From Mytilus edulis (taxonomy: Eukaryota; Mollusca; Bivalvia; Mytilida; Mytilidae), in assembly GCF_963676685.1 (NCBI RefSeq), contig NC_092350.1:10211307-10275306 (forward strand): DNA of 64,000 bases, in the 5' to 3' direction. Shown in pieces: positions 55,946-64,000 of the stretch. The notes beneath the pieces were generated by a model that was not told the origin of the DNA, made no database searches, and worked only from the letters and a program-made list of their open reading frames with translations. Made by a program: the position numbers and the translations under genes. The first letter of the stretch is position 1. Each line of letters starts with the position of its first letter.

Positions 55946-57232
55946 TACGTAATGAATTCAATTCAATATTTGTATTAAAATCTAATCTCATCGAGAACAA
56001 GCCACATTTATGAATTGTAAAACATTAATTCATAAAATATGAACCATTCTATACAAAGTTATAAGAGACTATCAAAATGCACAGATATGCAATGTTAATC
56101 AATATGAAATAAAGTCTCAATAAATATAAATTCCTTTTTAATAAAAATAACAGATTTTGAAACACACACGTATCATATTATCATTTCAAAATAATTTTTG
56201 TTGTTGTGATCTTAAATATGAAAAATTTAATTAAAGGTTTCAGAAACATAATATGATTGGTGTATACTATCGTCATAAAGAGGACATCGTAATAGAACAA
56301 GCGCTTCGTCTTCAATACAAATATTAAATATATGACACACTCTGATTTTTAAACTATATTTTCGTACCTCCCACTTTTAATCAGCAGTTGGGCTACACCA
56401 CATGTGACAAAAGGACTTCTCTGTCTGGAAGGCAAAGTTATTGTACAATATTCTTCGTGTTTAACATTTTCTTCGCATAATTAGTACTTTGCCACCGCTA
56501 CCCGTTATAGGTTTAACAGAATGTAAAACATCATACCAATTACCGACATGTCTATCGTGTGACGTTGACAAAAATAGTTTTACAACAAAAATATTGTCCA
56601 TATTTTCAGGCAAAGTAAATGAATAAAATTTAGTTTACTGAAGGTTTTCATTTAATCTATACACTAAACGAATAATACGTTTCCATTGCAAAAATAGGTG
56701 TAATATCGTAGTCTCCATTTTAGTGTAACTTTCCTACTCAACAAATCTACAGGCCCTTTTACGTATTATAATGTAAGAAACTAATACCAGAATATGTTTT
56801 TACAACCCAGCACTTGCATATAACTTTACAAATAAATCGTTTCAAACATCACCTTAGAGATAACACTTGGCTGTTACCAACCCTAATTCTCTATTTTCCA
56901 AAGATGCAACGGCTTTTGCCGTGATATTATAGTATAATTGCTCATGTAAAACGAAACTAAAATAAATATAATTATTTAAAACCTTCAGAATGAATTATAA
57001 CAACTTAAAATGACATCATATCTAGATATATGAGTAGTTGCTGGTCTAAAATGTACAATGTTACTCTTATTTGTGTTGATTATCATACAATTGCCCCCAC
57101 ACTATGCAGATTAATAATCTAACAAAAGTTGCAGCTCTTTCTCGTTGTGTGCTATATTAGTCAATGACATTTATTGCAAATACATAAATCTAAATAAGTT
57201 GAAAAAAATTAAATAACAAAATTACCAATCAC
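55946..57232. other. Intergenic AT-rich DNA
   Basis: I see no gene, RNA or known repeat in this stretch. Confidence 0.5.
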
Positions 57233-57332
57233 TGAGGAATGATAAAAACGGAAAGTCCTTAAACAAATGGCAAAACCGAAAGCTCGATCACATCAACCGA
57301 ATGGATAACATCTGTCAAATTCCTGACTCGAA
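57233..57332 (-). mobile_element. Dispersed repeat, reverse copy
   Basis: On the minus strand: gagtcaggaatttgacagat, gttatccattcggttgatgt, gagctttcggttttgccatt, ggactttccgttttt. It is the 53920 family in the opposite orientation and directly abuts the tandem repeat that follows. Confidence 0.7.
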
Positions 57333-57336
57333 AACG

Positions 57337-57905
57337 TGAAGAATCTCTTAGTTTGGCCAGCCGGCAATAGTTCATTTCGAATTTGTGATATACCAGGGTA
57401 CCCACCTTACCCTTTCCTGACTAACTCGTACGGGTCTAGGGCATTAGTGCTATGTGCCATTTTAGAGGCAATTCCCACCTCTACCTCTGGTATAATGGCT
57501 GATGTGGAAATCTCTTAGTTTGGCAAACCAGCAATAGTTCAGTTCGATTTCGTTGTAAACCAGGAAACCATATCTCCCTTTTAATCATCTGCTGACAAAC
57601 TCGTACGGGTCTAGGGTATAAGTGCTATGGGCCATTTTAAAGGCAATAAGTACCTCTACCTCTGGTATCATGGCCCACGTGAAGAATCTCTTAGTTTGGC
57701 CAGTCGGCAATAGTTCATTTCGAGTTTGTGATATACCAGGGTACCCACTTTACCTTTCCTGACTAACTCGTACGGGTCTAGGGCATAAGTGCTATGGGCC
57801 ATTTTAGATGCAATACCCACCTCTACCTCTGGTATAATGGCTGATGTGGAGAATCTCTTAGTTTGGCCAACCGGCAATAGTTCAGTTCAATTTCGTTGTA
57901 AACCA
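57337..57905. repeat. 168-176-bp tandem repeat in alternating A/B units
   Basis: aatctcttagtttggccagc begins units at about 57341, 57508, 57684 and 57851, with periods 167, 176 and 167. Units 1 and 3 share gtgatataccagggtaccca; units 2 and 4 share cagttc.atttcgttgtaaacca. So the real period is a two-unit block of about 343 bp, with the fourth unit partial. Shared core: ctcgtacgggtctagggcat and cctctacctctggtataatg. Short frames on both strands follow from the repeat. Confidence 0.9.
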
Positions 57906-58852
57906 AATTGTATTTCGTATGTTGAAAATGGGGAATTAAACCTTTTTTTATCGCTAGCTTAACCTCAAACTTGTAAAAAAGTTGCATAAAATTCCAAAAT
58001 ATTGACAAAGATGTGAACAAAACATACAGACATAATAGTTACACATGTCAAAAATACGATGGCTACAGTCAACATTGTGTTTTAATCTTTATCACTATAA
58101 AAACAAACAAATATGAAACAAAGAAAGTAATATTTGTTTTTATAAATCTCGATAAATCTGTTTCATTTATATATTAAAATATCTATGTTGACATATATGT
58201 CGATAACTTTTTTTAAAAATTTATTCGAAACCTAATCGCTTTTACGTTATGAGTTGTCACACACAGTACACGCTGTATATTTGCGAACTAATACATTCAA
58301 CTGAGGTGATAAGTGCTTCTCGATTGGAAGTACACATTGTCATTGATCCCAATTGGTCACAGCGTTTTTATATTCTTATCAATGATGGTAATAATCAGTC
58401 GATTGAGATCTACTTAAATGTGGCCAGGGGATCTCAAATGTCGACTGACCGAGATCATAAAAATGTATACTTAATATTATGAAAACCAAAGTGATTCGCA
58501 TCAGTTATCTTTCATGATTATAAACTCCAAAAACAAGACATAAAACGATTAATTGAAAACAATCTATAGATTTCTATTACCACGATGGACTTATTAAAAC
58601 TTTCAAAGTGATACAATTCTCTAATAATATGATATTTACATTTAAGTTTTTGGTTGCAACGATGTTTTAGTCACATATTATTAGATTTATCTGCTTGATA
58701 AAGTAAATAACATAATATAAAAATGATTTTGTTTTGTTGTTTTATACAGACGTTATAAGTTTGTTGTCGATCGTTTATAACTACTAACAACCAATTAACG
58801 GTTAGTAATCGACAATCCTTCATCAAAATGATGATAACGTTATCAATTAAGA
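57906..58852. other. Intergenic DNA
   Basis: Contains a 77-codon plus-strand frame (58249-58482) without recognisable features or splice support. Nothing else is recognised. Confidence 0.45.
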
Positions 58853-58992
58853 AAATGCCTGTACCAAGTCAGGAATATGACAGTTGTTATCCATTCGTTT
58901 GATGTGTATGAGCTTTCGATTTTGCTATTCGATTGCTGACTTTCCGTTCTGAATTTACCTCGGAGTTCAATATTTTTGTGATTTTACTTTTT
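58853..58992 (+). mobile_element. Dispersed repeat tail
   Basis: aatgcctgtaccaagtcagg, aatatgacagttgttatcca, ttcgtttgatgtgtatgagc, ending ttttgtgattttacttttta. A 3' tail copy of the 53645 family. Confidence 0.75.
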
Positions 58993-61424
58993 ACAGCACG
59001 TTAAGTATTCTAAATAAATACTAGATATTGATGCGGAGTTGCAGAACAAAATAGTTTGAACTAAGCATACTGTTAGATAATTAAAATTAATCATAGTTTT
59101 AGAAACAAAATACTTGTTGCATTCCACAAGAAGAAGATCATATTTAGCATACAATCACAAATTTCTATGTTAGAATCTGAGTACCAAAAGTACATGGTAT
59201 ATTATGCACTCCGAAATTACAAACTGTCTAGAACTTCTCATGTATTTATTTAAACTATAATTGGTCTGACGAATGATAACAAGATAGTCTAAATACAGTT
59301 ATATAACTTAATGCTGTTTCCGAAATCATACAGCTGATCGAGCGATATTGAAGACGTAAAGTAAGTTTTAAAGAATGTTTCAAATTTGTTCATTGCACAT
59401 GTTGCATAAAATACTTTATAAGTCGATCAGATATCATACCAAACATGTATCATATACAGGGATACTGTGTTCAATTACAAAACATCACATTGAATTTGCA
59501 TCAATCTATATACTTGACTTCTTTTTGGTATTCGTGTATATTTAATATGTTTATTTATTATATTTTCATCAATGAATTAATGTGATTTTCGAGTCAAATA
59601 TAAAACATGATAGAGCTCACGTGACATAAATTCTTTCTTTTATTTTGTGTCAGAAAAATAGATGATTTTATAAAGAACATTTAAACCAAACTGTTTCATT
59701 ATAAAGTAAATCGAAAAACTTATCGTCCTTTGATTTTATATTTTTTTTCTACTCAAAACGTAATTGATAAAATTTACAAAAATCAAGTCGAGACTAAGGG
59801 TGCATTTATTTCTAACTGAAATGTCGTAAACGTTGTGTGGCGTGAATTATCGTTTGCTAAACACTACAGAAGTAGAAACAAATACATCGTTCATTAGTGA
59901 TTACTGATCCTGTTTGGACTTTCATTAATGCATATGTTGTTGGTAAATACTAAACAGACTTATTGTTTAGTTATAATCAAATGTGGTTCCTTCAACTAAC
60001 ATACGTAATAAATCTCAAGACTTTTCACCGTTTTTTCATATATATGAAAGAGTGTTGCCGATAACTAAGATTATCACTAACAGTGTTTCGTGAATTTTTG
60101 CTTGGATCCCTTTTCAAAAGTTTCCCAACTACTGCCTTGATTTATGAAGTTATTCTTCTATATTTTTGCTACGTTTATACACTATGATAGGCACTACTAA
60201 GGGTTGAGATTTTCCTGCTTTGTTTGTCTTTTTGCAGATTGTTCCAATGTTTTCTAATGATTTTACTAAAATTAAAGGTTAAAGCTAGAAACAAATGTAG
60301 CGTTTGTACTAACAAACGTTGAACGACAAACGGAAGACGCCACTTTAGCGAGTGCATAGTTTGTCAAAGTTTATGTAAACTTTGCAAACGTATGTTAGAA
60401 ACAAAGGATCAAATCGTGTGAGCGTTTAGTAGTTTGCATCGTTAGTGTTAGAAGGAAATGCACTCTAAATTACAATGATAACCCTTTTCCTTTTGACCCT
60501 TGAGCTACGCTTACTGATTAAAAAAACAACTAAATAGAAAATGAATAATCTAATTGATGAAGAAAAAAAGTCTACGCTAAGAAAAAAACACGTAAGAAAT
60601 TGTTCAAATCATGATTGAATTGTGTTAATAATTCCCACCGATTCTTGCGATAAAGGTACGTACTTATGTATTAGGGCAATTACCAATGTGAGAAAAGTGA
60701 GATGGAAAATGACAGTATAAATAACAAATGGTCACACAAAAACACTTAATTTTTGAATTGTATGCTAGTAGTCAAAGTGCGCATTTTTAAGATTTTTTTT
60801 TATTATTTGAAGACAATTATATCTCATGATAAATCTGAAGAATGGTAAACAAAAATATTGTCACAGAGTAACAAGGTTCGTACTTATAAGCTCTATAATT
60901 CATTTGTTACACTGAAACATCGAATTTGACATTCGCTTTCACCTCCAAACCAGAATCAATGGTTGTATTTATTTGACGTGGATCTGTATTTATACATCCC
61001 GTCATTGTGCTATTGTTTTATGGTAAACTTTTTGTATTCTTGTCTTTCATTTTTGCCTATAGATGTGCTTTTTTTCTGTATGCCTTTTTGTGTTTCTTTA
61101 TAACAGTTGAAGTGTATCTAAATTAGGTCTAACATACTTTTGATTTTTTAACCCTGTATACCACCATTCCCCATGTGAAATTATATTTTATTTGAAAAAA
61201 CACTAAACTGCAAAAATATTCTATATTTCTTCATATGTGACGTTTACATTTTATGACGATAAACACGCGAAGCAATGCATTTTGTTTTTAAATTTGATAG
61301 ACGCTTTTGTGCTTTTTGGTTAAATATTTGTTTGTTTTGAGATTGTGACACAGTGATGACGGCTGTTCCCATATTTTGACTATATTTTGACTATTTTACC
61401 TATTATGTCTGTTTTGTATCGTTG
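58993..61424. other. Intergenic AT-rich DNA
   Basis: No gene or known repeat seen in about 2.4 kb. Local short inverted stretches around 60290-60420 (gtttgtactaacaaacgttg, agtttatgtaaactttgcaaac) are not long enough to name. Confidence 0.5.
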
Positions 61425-61612
61425 TAAATATAATGGAATTTGATGCGACTGTCAAGTCTGTCGTACAAGTGAGAAGTTTAGCGCTATAAAACCAGGTTCA
61501 ATCCACCATTTTCTACATAAGAAAATGCCTGTACCAAGTCATCAATATGACAGTTGTTATCATATTTGTTTGAAGTGTTTGAGCTTTTGATTTTGCCATT
61601 TAATTAGGACTT
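61425..61612 (+). mobile_element. Dispersed retroelement 3' region
   Basis: aatggaatttgatgcgactg, agcgctataaaaccaggttc, ccattttctacataagaaaa, then the tail cctgtaccaagtcatcaata. Same family as 53645-54063. Confidence 0.7.
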
Positions 61613-61616
61613 ATAT

Positions 61617-61900
61617 CTACAAATTGACTATGAGGGTCGGTTGAAAACCAACAATTACGACAAAAGAGATGATTTCAGCTTCCCAATTGTGACCATTTCA
61701 TTTAAGACAAAGCGTTTAAGATTGTGAAGTTGAAGTCATCACTTCGTAAATTTTGCAGACGCCATCACGACTTGGTTGACCGTTATTGAATATTCGATGA
61801 TATCGGATATGTTCCTTATGTCGTAACTACCCTACCATCCCGTTCCCTTTTCACGACTGTGACCTACTGACTTAGAACATGTAGAACAGGATCTTATTAT
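61617..61900 (+). pseudogene. Reverse-transcriptase remnant
   Basis: A plus-strand frame reads IDYEGRLKTNNYDKRDDFSF then PIVTISFK. This matches the YDKRD-FSFPIV-F block of the element at 40248-40960. A later piece reads SLRKFCRRHHDLVDRY, like the FTKFFHRYKDLISKF region of that element. Much is deleted between them and no catalytic motif is present. It lies directly between two copies of the dispersed tail, supporting the view that the tail belongs to this class of element. Confidence 0.6.
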
Positions 61901-61959
61901 CGTTACCGAGCACCTGAAATCCCCCCAGTTGTTGTTCCTCTATGTGTGACATTTTGAGC

Positions 61960-62290
61960 ACGCATCGTTGTCAATATAACGGAATTTGATACGACTGTCG
62001 TACAAGTGACAGGTTAAGCGCTATAAAACCAGGTTCAATCCACAATTTTCTACATTTGAAAATGCCTGTACCACGTCAGGAATATTACAGTTGTTGTCCA
62101 TTCGTTTGATGTGTTTTATCATTTGATTTTGCCATTTGATTTGAGACTTTCCGTTTTGAATTTTCCACGGAGATCAGTATTTTTGTGGTTTTACTTTTTT
62201 CTTTATTTTTTAATTTTATGCGAGTCATACAAGTGAGAAGTTTAGCTAGCTATAAAACCAGGTTTAATCCACCGTTTTCTATAACATGCC
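61960..62290 (+). mobile_element. Dispersed retroelement 3' region plus partial second copy
   Basis: cggaatttgatacgactgtc, gcgctataaaaccaggttca, then the tail (ttctacatttgaaaatgcct to ttttgtggttttactttttt, ending about 62196). A second partial copy of agaagtttagctagctataa and accaggtttaatccaccgtt follows at about 62226-62290. Confidence 0.7.
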
Positions 62291-63724
62291 TGTACCTCGT
62301 TCGAACCCAAAACAATCATTAACCGAGTTATTTATATTAGACATACTGTCTTGATATTTGTGTATTTGTCTAAACTTCACTAACCTTCGCTAGAGTCAAT
62401 TAAGCATCGTTATCCTGGCAAATATTTCTTCGGTAAACCAAACCACATGCGTTCGGCGAATAAACCTCTTCCTTATATATGTATACGTGCATTTGGAAAT
62501 TCAATACATTTATTGTTTTTTTTCAAATCCAAGGATGGGGAAATAACGAAAACCAATGTGTAGGAATTAAGCAAAATAAAGAATGATTTAGATAAACTAT
62601 TTAAAGAACAATAACACCCACACAAACAAACAATAAAAATGGTGAAGAAAAATTATAATTAAGTGGACACAAAAAGATCAAATGTCTGCCTAAATACAAA
62701 ATATGAATATACACATAAAATGGTACAATGGGTAAAATATTGGGGAAATAGTAGTACTTTCTTGATTAAGAAACAAAAGTTCGTTGAAGAAAATATTATG
62801 GTGGTATTTGATTATCTAGTATTTCATATCAAAGCTAATATTCAAATTTTAACATAGATCTCTAATGGCTTCTTTTGTGAGTATAACCCAAGGAAACTAA
62901 ACTATATTCATTAAATATGAATAAAACTGGAGAGGGAAATTATATGGTAAATATTCATGAATCTATTATTTCTATCAAAATTGAAATGAAAATTAAATAA
63001 TGGAAAATAAAACAGTCAGATGAGAAAATTATTCAGACACTACTTTCTTTAGTTCAACTGTATATACCGATGACTGTTTTATGCATAGAAAGAGACGCAC
63101 ATTCTGCCTTAGCACTCGATGTATTTTCTTTTGGAGTTTTAACGATTTCTTTTTGGTACCATAAATTGTCCATTCCTCGTTGATTAACGAGATTTTAACA
63201 TCGATAAACCACTGTTGCCTTAATATGATACACTGAATATTGTCCACTGCTGGTGGATGGTATCTCTCCGACGCTATAACCGGCATAGTAGTAAGCACTT
63301 TTGTCTTGACAGGAATTAGCATGATAATTATGGTCATAGTTATGAATTACCTGTTTACAAACATTGAATTTTCGAAAAAGTAAGGATGTTTTATCTGAGG
63401 AATATATGATTAAGGCTTTATTTGACAAATCTTTTCGGAATTGTAAGTCCTCAATGCTCTTCGTTTTCGTATTTTATATGACCTTTATATTTTTTTTTTG
63501 TATTTGAGTGTCAGTTGTGAGTCAACGACACGAGCATACAATATTTGTATCCTGGTAACTATGATGAGTTAAATTAAAACATACTATCCCTTTTTTCTTT
63601 ACATTGAACTCCTTTATATATGGGTACAATATGAAGTTGATCATAATAAATTTACACCAGTTGACAACACGTAAAATAAGGTGATAAATATATTAAGATA
63701 TATGGACACTTTTACTTCGTTTTG
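62291..63724. other. Intergenic DNA
   Basis: AT-rich. A repeat end (gattttaacatcgataaacc actgttgcctta near 63187-63222) belongs to the 55400 family. The small frames on either strand have no support. Confidence 0.45.
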
Positions 63725-63785
63725 AATTTAGCAGAAAGTTGTCTTATTGGCAACCATACAACATTTTCTTATTGTTATATAGTTG
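63725..63785 (+). mobile_element. Short copy of the retroelement tail
   Basis: tttagcagaaagttgtctta, ttggcaaccatacaacattt, tcttattg. Diverged copy of the 'gttgtctcattggca.tcatac' tail at 17680 and 39081. The final 215 bases of the window hold nothing I recognise. Confidence 0.6.
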
Positions 63786-64000
63786 GGTCTTAAATCATTG
63801 GACAAACAGACAAAAGACTATATATTCTAAGTAGATTTCAAAATAAAGTCTACCAAATTGTGAATGTGGATGTCCATTAGAGGATTCGATTCATTTTCCC
63901 TTTGAATATCCAATCAACGTAAATTTTAGAAACCAGGGGTCGGTTTCACAAAAAAACTTACGCATAAGATTGGTCTTCAGTCCTGAACAAACCAGTATAC

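Noticed and set aside
57668-58020. Overlapping 65-69-codon minus-strand frames
   Set aside because: Produced by the 168-176-bp tandem repeat; not conserved between units.

Overview
The window looks like nuclear DNA of a bivalve mollusc, most likely a marine mussel (Mytilus or a close relative). It is AT-rich, has spliced genes with GT-AG introns, carries large minisatellites, and is full of short dispersed repeats of the kind I associate with mussel genomes (a tail reading gttgtctcattggcactcat, another reading gacgcgtgcttcgtctac). The genus is inferred from memory of these repeats; no database was searched.

Layout. (1) 1-5126: one minisatellite with a 63-bp unit, running off the left edge. 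(2) 5450-13257: the 3' part of a plus-strand, multi-exon Rab11 family-interacting protein gene, ending in a clear Rab11-binding domain. A long 3' UTR / downstream region reaches about 15985. (3) 17089-51965: a tandem cluster of intronless Cys-loop (nicotinic acetylcholine receptor-like) subunit genes, all on the plus strand. A (20972-22219) is intact. B (31230-32402) is nearly identical to A but stops just before the last membrane helix. C (39032-41539) is a wrecked pseudogene with a retroelement insertion and a 596-bp internal deletion. D (50727-51965) is intact and more diverged. (4) 52000-64000: no convincing gene, only relics of transposable elements and a 168-176-bp tandem repeat.

How the receptor cluster was built. 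A second, unrelated 63-bp minisatellite lies about 1 kb upstream of each of the first three receptor copies: about one unit before A, about 58 before B, about 27 before C. The DNA from the array edge through gene A, its downstream region and the next array edge is repeated almost exactly at an offset of about 10.3 kb. The outer flanks (before A's array, and C with its surroundings) are clearly older and more diverged. This is the pattern expected if a recent unequal exchange between two minisatellite arrays created B from A. The downstream part of each unit carries relics of an old reverse transcriptase. The C unit was later hit by a reverse-transcriptase element, a complex repeat containing a pogo/Tigger-like element, and an L1/Tx1-like LINE with a target-site duplication.

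The receptors keep the Cys-loop, two binding-site tryptophans, a cation-type M2 segment and four membrane helices (A and D). They lack the adjacent cysteines of alpha subunits, so their ligand is uncertain. I see no link in function between the Rab11-FIP gene and the receptor cluster.
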